From Cyclobacteriaceae bacterium (lineage in GTDB: Bacteria > Bacteroidota > Bacteroidia > Cytophagales > Cyclobacteriaceae), in assembly GCA_028285445.1 (NCBI GenBank), contig JANQPQ010000002.1, positions 116,102 through 180,101 of the forward strand: a stretch of 64,000 nucleotides of DNA, read 5' to 3'. The position numbers and the translations under genes are program-made. Below are positions 36,450 to 45,522 of this stretch, piece by piece. A model generated the notes under the pieces. That model did no database searches, was not told the origin of the DNA, and saw nothing but the letters and a program-made list of their open reading frames with translations. The stretch's first letter is position 1, and the number at the start of each line of letters is the position of its first letter.

Positions 36450-37331
36450 CTATTTACTATTGGCCAGCACTTCTTTACAATCATTATAGAACTCTCTAAA
36501 ATGTCCGTCTAGCACAACATTTAAGTAGTTATCAATATCCTCAAAGGCGGTCCTGCATTTTTTACTACCTTTTAAGGAACAAACTAATAGCTTCCCAATA
36601 AAGGTTTCCAATTCATCGAAATAGCCCTTACCCCTAAACTGTGGGAACACTGCTTCAAATGCCTCAATATCCTGCGTATTAATTGCGCTAAGATCAAGTA
36701 CAAAGCGCTCCTTACTAAAAGTTAATTTCCCGTCAACGTCAGTTAGTTCCACTTGGCGATAAGGTACCTGCACCCAGGCAAAGCCGGCACCCACTGGAAG
36801 CCGATCAAGTTCGGTAATTTGCAGTTTATTTTCTTCAACTGTAACCTGGCAAGTCTGGACTGCCCCGTAGAAACGAAGGACTTCTTGCGATGTACAGTTG
36901 TACACTGTGAACTCGGAAATCTTCACAGAACTTGCAGACTGCCGCTGTAATAGATAACCACAAACCTCTATACTGGCGGGGCCAATATTCGCCTTCAGAA
37001 TGGTCTCTTCTTTTCCAGTAGTATATGAATGGCTACATCCGCAACCGTCAGCAACTTCAACATAATAAGGCTGTACCCTTGATTTATGGACAAAGCCTTT
37101 TATTGATTCTCCGTAGTAAGGTATGGTCTCGACTGCCCACCAACTGGACTTGTCGTTTGGTAAATACTTGAATTTGTAGCCTTCCTCTAACTTTCCTACG
37201 ATTTCATAGTTACTTCCTTCGCCACCACGAATATTTGTATATCCGTCAGGGTCATTAATAATTCCAAAAGTCTGCGCCTGAGTGCAAAGTGGCGCGAGAG
37301 AAAGAAAGATCAATGTGAATTGCTTTATCAA
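36450..37331 (-). CDS. secreted SH3-domain protein
   Basis: 293 residues with a signal peptide (about 1-19, LCTQAQ). A bacterial SH3-type domain follows: DPDGYTNIRGGEGSNYEIVGKL is the classic opening, then WWAVETI and GFVHKSRVQPYY. A cysteine-rich stretch with DGCGCSH and a beta-rich part follow. The C-terminal helix region (about 205-293) is of unknown fold. Such SH3 domains usually bind peptidoglycan or periplasmic ligands. Part of a row of minus-strand secreted-protein genes. Confidence 0.8.
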   Translation of the reverse strand: MIKQFTLIFLSLAPLCTQAQTFGIINDPDGYTNIRGGEGSNYEIVGKLEEGYKFKYLPNDKSSWWAVETIPYYGESIKGFVHKSRVQPYYVEVADGCGCSHSYTTGKEETILKANIGPASIEVCGYLLQRQSASSVKISEFTVYNCTSQEVLRFYGAVQTCQVTVEENKLQITELDRLPVGAGFAWVQVPYRQVELTDVDGKLTFSKERFVLDLSAINTQDIEAFEAVFPQFRGKGYFDELETFIGKLLVCSLKGSKKCRTAFEDIDNYLNVVLDGHFREFYNDCKEVLANSK

Positions 37332-37344
37332 TGGACTCGGTATT

Positions 37345-37854
37345 TCATCTCATAAAAACGGCTACGGTTTCCCAGAGGGGATCCTGCGTGATTTCATACC
37401 CAAACCCTCTTGTTAGACCTTCCTTGTTAATTTGGGTCTGTAACCACTGATGTACCTCTTCCGGGTTTTCAATATAGATGTAAACATCCAGGAATGTATC
37501 ATTAAACAAATGCCCGACATAATGGGCTGTCGTGATTTCACTTACTTTTTCCAAAAGCTCACCTTCAAATTGATTGGCAACAGCAATTTCTTCATTCTCT
37601 GGCAAGCCGTTCTCCTTACAATGCTCAAGTTTAAGACCGATGGATATTATCAGGCACCAGGGATATTGGGCCTTATTGCCATATTCCTTATAAGCCAAGT
37701 TGAAAGAGCCAACGGCTGGCTTTCCGTTTGGCAGGGTTGCTTCCAATACAGCAAAGTTCTCTTGTGGGTACACACTACCCGAATTGGTACCTCCACCTTG
37801 TCCGAAAGATGCGCTTAAAAGGCCAGCGGCCAGCAAAGTAAAGAATTGCCTCAT
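37345..37854 (-). CDS. secreted hypothetical protein
   Basis: 169 residues with a signal peptide (about 1-18, LLSASFG). The mature chain has FAVLEATLPNGKPAVGSFNL and mentions no known motif. It lies 13 bp after the SH3-domain gene and 3 bp before the next membrane-protein gene, so they may share a transcript. I do not recognise it. Confidence 0.65.
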   Translation of the reverse strand: MRQFFTLLAAGLLSASFGQGGGTNSGSVYPQENFAVLEATLPNGKPAVGSFNLAYKEYGNKAQYPWCLIISIGLKLEHCKENGLPENEEIAVANQFEGELLEKVSEITTAHYVGHLFNDTFLDVYIYIENPEEVHQWLQTQINKEGLTRGFGYEITQDPLWETVAVFMR

Positions 37855-37857
37855 TGA

Positions 37858-38520
37858 TCAGTACAAGTTTTCTGAAAACCAAATGAACACGTTTATGGAG
37901 GTTGATATCAGGCCAATGATGAGAATCAATCTACCATCTTTTCTATTTGATTTAACATAGCCCCAAGCCCTGCTCCCATCTGGCAGTGTCTTTTTGAAGG
38001 TCATCAAATGCCAACCGATAAAAATGCCCAGTAACCCACCTAATATGGCAAAAATATAACCGGCATAGATCCAAGTCTTGGCACTGTTTTCCGGTTCTGC
38101 CAGCTCTTGATTTCTTTTCTTTCTTAGAGTTTCCAGAAGTTCCTGATCCACTTCCTTACCCCTGGATTTAAGTATCTTCTGCGAAAGATTGTAATCAGTT
38201 AAACTCCACTCATCAGGCTTGATCAGGATTTCCATCAGCTCCTGGTTAGTAAATTCCAGCAGATAGTAATCTTCTGGCAGATCATCGATTGAAATTTCAC
38301 TTTCTTCACTTACCAACAGCGCTTCAACCTTTTGAAAATCGGAACCACGAAGTTTGATGTGCACCTCCTTCTCAAATTCGTTATTCGAAAACGACACATC
38401 AAACGTGGGTGACGAGTCCTCAATTTGATGCGGAATTCGTTCTTCCTTCAGAAATTTAACAAATTTGGCAGCTGCTTTAGGGTCAGTAAACCTTTTGAAA
38501 GTCAGGAATTTCTCTGCCAT
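37858..38520 (-). CDS. hypothetical protein with C-terminal membrane helices
   Basis: 220 residues: a soluble N-terminal half (about 1-90) with FLTFKRFTDPKAAAKFVKFL and strand DVSFSNNEFEKEVHIKL, resembling a DUF2007-like signal-transducing fold. A helical linker is followed by two membrane helices near 148-170 and 200-216 with a short loop. The exact family is uncertain. It follows a 369-bp gap upstream. Confidence 0.65.
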   Translation of the reverse strand: MAEKFLTFKRFTDPKAAAKFVKFLKEERIPHQIEDSSPTFDVSFSNNEFEKEVHIKLRGSDFQKVEALLVSEESEISIDDLPEDYYLLEFTNQELMEILIKPDEWSLTDYNLSQKILKSRGKEVDQELLETLRKKRNQELAEPENSAKTWIYAGYIFAILGGLLGIFIGWHLMTFKKTLPDGSRAWGYVKSNRKDGRLILIIGLISTSINVFIWFSENLY

Positions 38521-38889
38521 AGGAAATTACAAGGTACTAAAATTTCGAACTGAATTACATACAGATATAAGGTAACAGCAATCAAATACAGCCATGCTAA
38601 GTGCCCTCTCGTCTACGGCCAAGCACGCAGGCGCACACAAACTGTATTAGCAGCATTACATGTCCCATTCACTGAAGGTCTTACCAAAAAGTCTATTTGC
38701 ATAATCTAGGATTTCAATTTTAGCCGGCAAGTCCGGGTTTTCATTCTTGCAAATTGACCGGTATCAACCTAAAGTGTTGAAGTCAACGTATTTTTTTGTG
38801 GTTGTCTATGTAGTGAAAGTATTCAGCTTTGGTCAGCTGATTAAACCGCTTTCCGATTTTCATTTTCGGTTGTACCTGGTTGGCTTACT
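38521..38889. other. intergenic stretch with a likely gene fragment
   Basis: A 369-bp gap. It holds a partial palindrome-like stretch near 38609-38640 related to the REP-like family, and a 36-codon minus-strand open frame (listed separately) that reads like the C-terminal end of a lost protein. No tRNA or full gene was seen. Confidence 0.5.
38656..38763 (-). pseudogene. remnant of a protein C-terminus
   Basis: The minus-strand frame reads CKNENPDLPAKIEILDYANR followed by LFGKTFSEWDM and a stop. Composition looks protein-like, but there is no start codon and a TGA lies just upstream. The family is not known. Most likely a decayed gene end; a chance frame is possible. Confidence 0.3.
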
Positions 38890-39642
38890 TTACAAAGATA
38901 TGTTGAATTGCTCTTTCAAAAGAGTTGTTTCATGCTCTTGGTTAACAATCTCCAGCTCGGTTTTATCATTATTACTTTTCCGTATAAACTTAGAATTGAA
39001 GATTGTTTTTCTTCCCTGGTCAACTGCGAGGGTCACTATTTTGTTTTTAACAAAATACGAATCAGGTGATGTCTGTTTTAATATGGATTGCTCACAAAAT
39101 TGAGAAATAGCATGTTCAATTAAATTGAACTGGTATTTCTTCACATAATCCTTTCCATCGGACGACATCGATAATAGAAAGGATTCACCTTCCAACTTTT
39201 CGATCAGGAAGTAATTTCTTCCATCATATTGTTCCGATTCGTAGTTAATCTTTAAAGGTGTAACGAATAGGTCGCCAAACCCAACATCGGCAAGCCAGTA
39301 ATCCTCATTCAAGTCGACGACTAAAGCCATATGGTCATATTCAGGACCAATTTTATTATCATCGAAAATTCTTGCAGATATTATTTTGACACTAAACCCT
39401 AGCTCTTCAAGTAATGAATGGAACAGATAATTAAGCTCGTAACAGAATCCACCTCGACAACTGGCTACGACTTTTTCGAACAAGTGGTCTTTCTCAAGTA
39501 AAATTTTTCTCTTGAGATGAATGTCCAGGTTTTCAAATGGCACCGTGGTAACATGACTTTGGTGCAATCTGTTCAGGGTCATTAAATCAGTATTCGGATT
39601 GGCATTAAAATCAATTCTCTCTAAATACTGATGGATATTCAT
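38890..39642 (-). CDS. arylamine N-acetyltransferase
   Basis: 250-residue NAT enzyme that transfers acetyl from acetyl-CoA to arylamines or hydrazines. The catalytic triad is present: Cys in RGGFCYELN (C67), His in DHMALVVDL (H104) and Asp in WLADVGFGD (D119). The N-terminal helix block MNIHQYLERIDF and TVPFENLDIHL are family signatures. Length is a little below the typical 275. Starts after a 99-bp gap from the OmpA-family gene. Confidence 0.93.
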   Translation of the reverse strand: MNIHQYLERIDFNANPNTDLMTLNRLHQSHVTTVPFENLDIHLKRKILLEKDHLFEKVVASCRGGFCYELNYLFHSLLEELGFSVKIISARIFDDNKIGPEYDHMALVVDLNEDYWLADVGFGDLFVTPLKINYESEQYDGRNYFLIEKLEGESFLLSMSSDGKDYVKKYQFNLIEHAISQFCEQSILKQTSPDSYFVKNKIVTLAVDQGRKTIFNSKFIRKSNNDKTELEIVNQEHETTLLKEQFNISL

Positions 39643-39741
39643 AAATGTATGCCGGCACCATTACAATTTGCATCACTAATATATCCATTATCTGAGTTCC
39701 TATAATGATACCTGGGCGAAGTCAAACCTACAGCCAGGGGG

Positions 39742-40845
39742 CTAATTGGACTTTACCTTAGGAACCAATACAAATTCAGTTCTCCTATTTAGTGAATCGT
39801 ATTGGTAGATACTTTGCCGTTCACCGAGACCGAACGTTTTTATTCGCTCCGCTGCTATACCATATTCCTCTAGCTGGATTTTTACCGATTCCGCTCTCTT
39901 GACAGAAAGTTTGTTATTGTAAGCGTCAGATCCTACTGTGTCTGTGTTTCCGTATATTTCAAGATTTAGATTTTTTTCGAGTTTCAAGTAATCCGCCAAT
40001 TGCCTTAAATCCTCCAACCCAGCTTCTTTAAGTGTGTGGGAGTCAAAATCGAAATACACTTTTTCTAAACTAAATGGTTTTTCTATAGTGAACTGTGTCA
40101 TTTCCTTCGAAACCAATGAGAAATGGTCAAACAAATAGTAAGTAGAGCTACCTCCCAGTAGAGATTTAGAGGCGTACATCTCCTTAAATGTGCTCTTATC
40201 TGGCGCAATAAAATCGCCAATTGTTAAGAATTGCTCAGTACCATCCGCGACGAATTCAAGCTCCACTTCATACCACCCTTCCGTGACCTCAATCTCATTT
40301 ACGGGCAGTTCATAAGCATCTAAGTCACCGATAAAGTTGTCATGTTCAATGGCTAATGAATCTGCAGTGAAGACAAAACTTAGGTGATCAACCAGGAATT
40401 TTGAGTTTGTGGCGGGTTTTGCAAAAAAACGAAATAAATATACTTCTCCTTTATTCAGAGTGGATAATAGTCGACAAGTAAGATACTCCCGATAGTTCTT
40501 TTGCAGGGTTTGCTTTGGACTACCGAAGAACATCCCGACATAGTTTTCCCCTTCAGGTGGATAGGCTATTCCTGCAAAGTTCTTAGGAGTTGACATATTT
40601 GTTAATGCGCAGGAACTAAATAAGTCCGGGGTTCCGAAAGTAGGCGAATACCAGTTTTTGGCCTTGATTGGCTCAAGTCTGGTTGTATGACCATGAGGGC
40701 AACCTTGCTGCTCTTCAAAACTGGGATTTGGTATTAAGTTCTGAGAAATAGCTATGAGGGGAAATGATAATGCCACCAATAGAAGAACTGATTTCACGCT
40801 AGGCCAAATTCGTCTCAAGGATTCTTGTATTACTAATGTAACCAA
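39742..40845 (-). CDS. OmpA-family protein with N-terminal lectin-like domain
   Basis: 367 residues. The N-terminal hydrophobic segment ends LIAISQ, then NLIPNPSFEEQQGCP opens a beta-sandwich domain (about 35-245) seen on several Bacteroidota OmpA proteins. The C-terminal OmpA domain (about 258-367) has VYFDFDSHTLKEAGLEDL and NLEIYGNTDTVGSDAYN, then NNKLSVKRAESVKIQL, the peptidoglycan-binding set. It likely anchors the outer membrane to peptidoglycan. REP-like palindrome A lies upstream. Confidence 0.9.
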   Translation of the reverse strand: MVTLVIQESLRRIWPSVKSVLLLVALSFPLIAISQNLIPNPSFEEQQGCPHGHTTRLEPIKAKNWYSPTFGTPDLFSSCALTNMSTPKNFAGIAYPPEGENYVGMFFGSPKQTLQKNYREYLTCRLLSTLNKGEVYLFRFFAKPATNSKFLVDHLSFVFTADSLAIEHDNFIGDLDAYELPVNEIEVTEGWYEVELEFVADGTEQFLTIGDFIAPDKSTFKEMYASKSLLGGSSTYYLFDHFSLVSKEMTQFTIEKPFSLEKVYFDFDSHTLKEAGLEDLRQLADYLKLEKNLNLEIYGNTDTVGSDAYNNKLSVKRAESVKIQLEEYGIAAERIKTFGLGERQSIYQYDSLNRRTEFVLVPKVKSN

Positions 40846-40880
40846 TACCAGAGTTTCCTCCGTTTTTCTTAACTCGAACT

Positions 40881-40930
40881 ATAAGTCTGAAGACTCCACC
40901 GCAAGCGTAACATACGCGCGCGAGCTGTGG
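40881..40930. repeat. REP-like palindrome A
   Basis: TGAAGACTCCACCGCAAGCG followed by TAACATACGCGCGCGAGCTG: a degenerate copy of the hairpin element also at 45390, 48921 and 58765. The core inverted repeat is CGCAAGCGT / ACGCGCGCG, with two mismatches. Confidence 0.6.
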
Positions 40931-40937
40931 AATGTCT

Positions 40938-42362
40938 CTACTCGGATCTGATGGCCTGGCGTATAATGGATGTTAACTTTTCAGTTTCACTGGGTTTAGG
41001 AGCAGCGAAGTCAACAATATAGCCTTTGCTGTCTATAACTACATATCTTGGAAGTACACTGGCCGCATATGCGTCTCTTACCTCGCCGGAGAAATCGAAT
41101 AGATGAGTCCAGTTGGTTTTATCTTCGGCAATGGCTTTCATCCATTTTTCCGGATTGTCGTTAACTGCAATGCCCACAATTTCGAACTTTGATTTATCAA
41201 ATTCCGCATATAGTTGGTGCAGAAAGGTTGCCTCCTTTCTGCGGGGAGCACACCAACTGGCCCAGAAATCTATCAAAATAACCTTGCCTGCCAAATCGGT
41301 GATTGAAATGGTATCTCCACGGAAACTGTAGAGATTAAAAGGAGGTGCAGGTGTACCAATAGCTTGTTTTAGCAAATAGTTGGATTTATTCTTTAGTTTT
41401 TCATAAATCAAATCAATATCAGCACTGTCGGTGTAGTACTTGTAATAGGGAACAAACCTCGTTGAGTTTGATACCAGTGTTTCCCAATCGTCGCTGGAGG
41501 AAATCATTCGGGTCATGTATCGATACAACAGGTAGTTGGAAATCATCGCGGGATATTCATTTACCATGATATCCATTACTTCCAACCCCTCAGGATTGTA
41601 ATCACCTCGAATTCTGTCAAGGTATTGCAATCTTGGCAAAACCAACGTTCTGTAGGTCCAGGAAATCATCCATGACTCCGATTTAATGTTGCTCCAAATA
41701 CTATTGTCGAAATTCTGCCTTACAAACCTGACTGATTCGCGATACGAATATTCCTTATGCCTAGCAAAAGTCAATAGGCTGTAGAGCCTTTTGAATTTGG
41801 TATTTAGCCTCAGCATATGCCTGATTTCATTGTAATAAGGATCATTTACTCCTTCTTTGGGGTAATGCACCCGTAATAGGCTGTCTTGATGTCTTTGGAG
41901 GGTATCCAGGTGGTAGACAAACTCCTCCCTAGTGAGATTGTGTGGTAAAGCTCCCTGGTTATAGACGCTTAGCGGGGTTAGCCTGAACCGATTGCTCTTA
42001 GACCCAACCCCTTCAAAATGCAGAGTTTCGTTAATTGAAACCCAATCCTTGGCATCCGCAGTAATGTTTAGGTTGAAACCTGGAGCTACGAAAAATTCAT
42101 TATTGTATAAGCCAGGTATTTGCAAACTTGTGCGCTGGGGCATTCTTACAATATTAGTCTCATGATAGAAAGTACCGTCTTCATTTATCCTTATCGTATC
42201 CGTCTCAATCTGGCCTGGTTTGTTTTGAACGAAAAGAACTAATTCACGCTTGATTGTATTCTCAAGCTTTCCCTGAAGAATAACCGGAGGCGCTTTCACC
42301 TCCTGAGCATGAATCTTAACGACCAGACTGAATAACAATATGATACAAAATGCTCTCAACAT
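40938..42362 (-). CDS. TlpA-like thioredoxin-domain protein lacking the second cysteine
   Basis: 474 residues with a signal peptide (about 1-19). A DUF4369-like beta region and a long helical domain (about 130-330) precede a C-terminal thioredoxin fold (about 335-474). The active site reads WCAPRRKE: C371 is present but the second cysteine is replaced by Arg (R374, codon CGC where TGC would be one base away). The cis-Pro is in ASVLPRYVVID. Redox exchange through CxxC is therefore impossible unless another thiol helps. Predicted periplasmic. Confidence 0.85.
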   Translation of the reverse strand: MLRAFCIILLFSLVVKIHAQEVKAPPVILQGKLENTIKRELVLFVQNKPGQIETDTIRINEDGTFYHETNIVRMPQRTSLQIPGLYNNEFFVAPGFNLNITADAKDWVSINETLHFEGVGSKSNRFRLTPLSVYNQGALPHNLTREEFVYHLDTLQRHQDSLLRVHYPKEGVNDPYYNEIRHMLRLNTKFKRLYSLLTFARHKEYSYRESVRFVRQNFDNSIWSNIKSESWMISWTYRTLVLPRLQYLDRIRGDYNPEGLEVMDIMVNEYPAMISNYLLYRYMTRMISSSDDWETLVSNSTRFVPYYKYYTDSADIDLIYEKLKNKSNYLLKQAIGTPAPPFNLYSFRGDTISITDLAGKVILIDFWASWCAPRRKEATFLHQLYAEFDKSKFEIVGIAVNDNPEKWMKAIAEDKTNWTHLFDFSGEVRDAYAASVLPRYVVIDSKGYIVDFAAPKPSETEKLTSIIRQAIRSE

Positions 42363-42552
42363 AATAGAGTTAGATGGTCCTTGCAGAAGCCGTTGATTAT
42401 CATAAAGTTAATATTTCATGAAGGTGTTTTAGCTGTTAATTCGGAGAAAAAATCAGGTTATTAATAAAGCTCGTATTTGGAGAGGACGGTTAGTTAGGGG
42501 CGCAGTTAAGGAGGTTACAAACGGCAAAAGCTGTGGGGCTAGAAGTTACTTG

Positions 42553-43662
42553 CTATAGCAGTTCTTTTAACTTCACCTCAATACTATCAGAAAAGCCTTG
42601 TGATATATAGACAATAGTACCTTCTCTATCAACTAACACGTATTGCGGGATGCCTGTCACCTTTAGATAATTCGCTAAATCTTTAGAGCCAATCGCGTTA
42701 GGATAGGTAACGCCTTTTCTGGATAGGATTCTTTTGGCCTTCTCTACTGAGTTAGCTTCGGTAATAATTCCTAACACCTGCAAACCCGAAGCTTCATAAT
42801 CCTCATGTAGACGCTGTACATTAGGCATTGAAGATAAGCAAGGTCCGCACCATATCTCCCAAAAATCTAAGAGAAGTATATTCCCCAACTTAGAACTGAT
42901 GCGAAAGACCTGTTGGTCGAAGGTGGTTAGTGAGTAGTCCTCAATTTCTGATTGAATCAATGACTCATGTAGATTGACATCATTGGGTCTTGTAATCACT
43001 GCGTATTCAGACAGATATTCTAAATCGAAGAATGCTTGGGACACCGATGAATTGACTGCCAATCCGTCTATGGCCCATATGGTGACCTGTTTATCCCCCA
43101 TGATTGTTCTCCGTGATTCTACCCTTTTGGGTAAGTAAGTCTGCCTATCGACATATATCTTTTTATGGATACGGGTAACTTCATCTTCGACCCTGTCTGG
43201 ATAGGAGTAGGTCAAAATGAAGTTTTTCTCGTCTTGCGACAACGTCGGGATAATGGTATCCTTGACAATCATCAAATCCTCAACAATCATCTGCCCACCT
43301 GGTGTGTAAAGGACCGGCATATCAGCAAACTGAAAATATTCGTAGCTGCGTTTACTCTTGTTAATAAGAAACAACTTACTTCCGTCATAATGTACTTCAC
43401 TAGGCACTGAATCCTGTACGGCATGAAGTTGAAACCCTAATTTGGTATCGGCGCCATCCCTTTTCATAATGGCTTCACCGCGACGGTTCCACACCGCACC
43501 CGATGCGAATGTATCTATACGGTGCACTTGATAAGAGGCAAGTTCGATCTCACTAATAGCTTCATGATATTCTGCTACTACATCACTAGCAGTTCTATGT
43601 GAATCACAATTACTAAGGACTGTAGCAATGACGGCGAAAATTAGAAACTCAAGCGATCTCAT
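42553..43662 (-). CDS. TlpA-family thioredoxin lipoprotein
   Basis: 369 residues; lipobox-like end VLSNC at residue 19. A long N-terminal domain of about 210 residues (strands around DTKLGFQLHAVQD and YEYFQFADMP) precedes a thioredoxin fold with an intact WCGPCLSSMPN site (about 270-276) and cis-Pro region KVTGIPQYVLVD. It is probably a periplasmic disulfide reductant or a resA-like protein. It follows the CAPR-type paralogue but is separated by 190 bp, so the two may be independently expressed. Confidence 0.88.
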   Translation of the reverse strand: MRSLEFLIFAVIATVLSNCDSHRTASDVVAEYHEAISEIELASYQVHRIDTFASGAVWNRRGEAIMKRDGADTKLGFQLHAVQDSVPSEVHYDGSKLFLINKSKRSYEYFQFADMPVLYTPGGQMIVEDLMIVKDTIIPTLSQDEKNFILTYSYPDRVEDEVTRIHKKIYVDRQTYLPKRVESRRTIMGDKQVTIWAIDGLAVNSSVSQAFFDLEYLSEYAVITRPNDVNLHESLIQSEIEDYSLTTFDQQVFRISSKLGNILLLDFWEIWCGPCLSSMPNVQRLHEDYEASGLQVLGIITEANSVEKAKRILSRKGVTYPNAIGSKDLANYLKVTGIPQYVLVDREGTIVYISQGFSDSIEVKLKELL

Positions 43663-43807
43663 AAGGACTTGCGATAACGGTTATAGATATGATTATAGTA
43701 GGCAATTACTCTTGAAAAACGAGAGATTTACGAGATTATTTGATGAGATCTACAAATCCTATACATGCATTTTTACTAACTGCTGCGTATTCTCCGCGCC
43801 GGCGCTG

Positions 43808-44004
43808 GTGGGTACTTTACACTACTACCCTTCTGTTGGCTGGAGCCAACGCCACATACTAGTTAGGCGGCTTCAGCCGAGCGACTGCAGTGGGAGTTAG
43901 TACAGACTTTGTGAAAAATGTAGCTTTTGACGTTTAGTATCCAGCGTTTTGTTAAACTGCTATCTAGAGAAACACTAGCGTAGGCGCGAGCGACTGCGGA
44001 TGGG
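43808..44004. repeat. 197-bp REP-doublet element, copy 1
   Basis: Near-identical to 61529-61725 (about 5-6 differences by eye, including offsetting one-base indels). Two hairpin units in the same orientation, near 43869-43888 (CGGCTTCAGCCG then AGCGACTGCAG) and 43984-44003 (GGCGCGAGCGACTGCGGATG), flank a spacer of roughly 90 bp. The left part also carries TTCTGTTGGCTGGAGCCAACG. No open frame of note. Confidence 0.85.
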
Positions 44005-44019
44005 TTTAGTTAATAATAG

Positions 44020-44331
44020 TTAGAGCATAAACTTGACGATAGCAATGGTACTTGCCATTTGGCCTAGCCAGAAAACGAATAGCCACTTAATGATTTCGGC
44101 CTTGGTGTTGGCGATATCTTCTTTAAGAATAGCCTTTGTGACAGAAATATCCTGGCGTGTGGCCAACAAATCTTCCTTAGTAGCCAAGGACAACACTTTA
44201 CTTTCAAACGTAGATTCGCTTTTCATTTCGATGGCTTCAAGCAGGAGCTGTGTTTCTTCTTCCCCTATCTTGACTTTGAGTAATTCGTAAAGCCTTAATT
44301 CTTGTGTTTTCATAAGTTCTGCAATTTTCAT
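44020..44331 (-). CDS. coiled-coil membrane-tail protein (DUF1640-like)
   Basis: I choose the ATG at 44331 (MKIAELMKTQELRLYELLK). The chain is about 103 residues: helical and charged, with LSLATKEDLLATRQDISVTKAIL as a coiled-coil typical of CCDC90/DUF1640-like proteins. It ends with a single membrane helix (IIKWLFVFWLGQMASTIAIVKF). Similar small genes are common and often mobile. Function unknown. A second possible start is at 44313. Confidence 0.65.
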   Translation of the reverse strand: MKIAELMKTQELRLYELLKVKIGEEETQLLLEAIEMKSESTFESKVLSLATKEDLLATRQDISVTKAILKEDIANTKAEIIKWLFVFWLGQMASTIAIVKFML

Positions 44332-44711
44332 TTTAAAATCAATTGAGCGCTTATGAAGCCTTTGCCTTAGGCGAGGCAACGGGGTGGTTTTCAGGCAAAA
44401 GGAAACGGAATAAAATGTGGGTTTGGAGTATGCTTGGATTGGCTAACGAGATCCCTCGACAGGGCTCAGAATGACATAAAGGGGGTTCTTTGAGAGCTGC
44501 GGGTTAGATCGTATGCCGTAGTCTTTTGCCTGAAAAATGGGCAAAGGCTTGGTTTGTGATCAATTGATTTGAAAATGGCAGAACTGGGGAAAGCGAATTA
44601 TAGGTACCTACTTTGAAAAGAAGTCTGCTCTTTGCGCTACAGATGGTGGCTGCCTTCTGAATTGCAAAATAATTGAAAGTATTACACATTTAATACTTAA
44701 AACGAGGAGCA
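44332..44711. other. intergenic stretch with several small palindromes
   Basis: A 380-bp gap. It holds TTGCCT-TAGGCG-AGGCAA (44362-44379) and a dispersed 25-base motif GATCCCTCGACAGGGCTCAG near 44450. It also has TTTGCC-9-GGCAAA around 44525, and a 7-bp dyad just before doxX (listed). No gene seen. Confidence 0.4.
44677..44698. promoter_or_regulatory. 7-bp dyad in front of the DoxX gene
   Basis: AAGTATT, 8 bases, AATACTT: an inverted repeat ending 13 bp before the ATG at 44712. It suits a dimeric operator. By eye only. Confidence 0.3.
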
Positions 44712-45176
44712 ATGCAAACACTGGAAGACTTTCTATGCAGGATTGATGATAGAGTTACTGCCTTCATGAGAAGATGGGGTTACACCGCAGTGAGAATTTC
44801 ATTCGCAATAATATTCGTCTGGTTCGGAATTTTGAAACCCTTTGGGCTATCTGCTGCGGAGCCATTGGTATTGACAACTGTATCTTGGCTACCTTTTTTG
44901 AAGCCTGATCAATGGCTTACTCTAATTGGCTGGTGGGAAGTGGCCATTGGTATAGCTTTCTTACTGAAGTGGACAACCAGGATGGCGATCACGTTGCTGT
45001 TTCTACAAATGGCCGGTACATTCATGCCCCTTTTTTTGTTGGCAGATGTGACCTTCCAACAGGGTGAATATCTGATGCCCACTATGGAGGGCCAATACAT
45101 CATTAAGAACTTAATGATAATAGCTGGTGCTATGGTAATTGGTGGGAGAATTCATTCCCTATCAAGAGCTTATTGA
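44712..45176 (+). CDS. DoxX-like membrane protein
   Basis: 154 residues with a short amphipathic start and four helices (about 23-43, 55-80, 92-112, 128-146). The start of helix 1, VRISFAIIFVWFGILKPFGL, and WWEVAIGIAFLLKW fit the DoxX/DUF417 pattern. The role is unknown, often linked to redox stress or quinones. The gene overlaps the end of a minus-strand short frame at 45170-45304. Confidence 0.8.
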   Translation: MQTLEDFLCRIDDRVTAFMRRWGYTAVRISFAIIFVWFGILKPFGLSAAEPLVLTTVSWLPFLKPDQWLTLIGWWEVAIGIAFLLKWTTRMAITLLFLQMAGTFMPLFLLADVTFQQGEYLMPTMEGQYIIKNLMIIAGAMVIGGRIHSLSRAY

Positions 45177-45304
45177 ATTTCCATATTAGGATGGTCGAAG
45201 GTGCTATAGAGCTCAGTTTTTACAACTAGCATTTGCTGGGGGGTCCAAATCGAATATTGGTGTGATCTCCCATTTTGAACTTCTACTCTGAGAATTGTAG
45301 TCAC
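45170..45304 (-). other. short minus-strand open frame, possibly a gene fragment
   Basis: 44 codons from a GTG: reads ILRVEVQNGRSHQYSIWTPQ then QMLVVKTELYSTFDHPNMEIQ. Protein-like, but with no ATG, no known family and a TGA not far upstream. It may be the tail of a decayed gene or a small protein. It overlaps the DoxX stop by 7 bp. Confidence 0.25.
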
Positions 45305-45389
45305 CCTGTGCTTATGTAGAGGGGTTCAGGAAGGAATCGAACGACTAATACAAAATATCTGTCGTCTACTGTGTGGGAATATTATGGAT

Positions 45390-45460
45390 TACAAATCTTA
45401 AGACTAGGGTCGCACTCGTAACATACGCAGCCGAGCTGTGGGGGCGACTGCGTTGGGGGG
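45390..45460. repeat. REP-like palindrome D with GCGACTGCG tail
   Basis: AAGACTAGGGTCGCACTCGT then AACATACGCAGCCGAGCTGT, then GGGGGCGACTGCGTTGGGG: a degenerate hairpin plus the shared tail. Located in a 346-bp gap that otherwise holds the short frame at 45170-45304. Confidence 0.55.
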
Positions 45461-45522
45461 CTTAATGAAAACTAGTAAGGCTTCAATGTCTAAAACAATA
45501 ATCTAGCTATATTCATCCTCTG

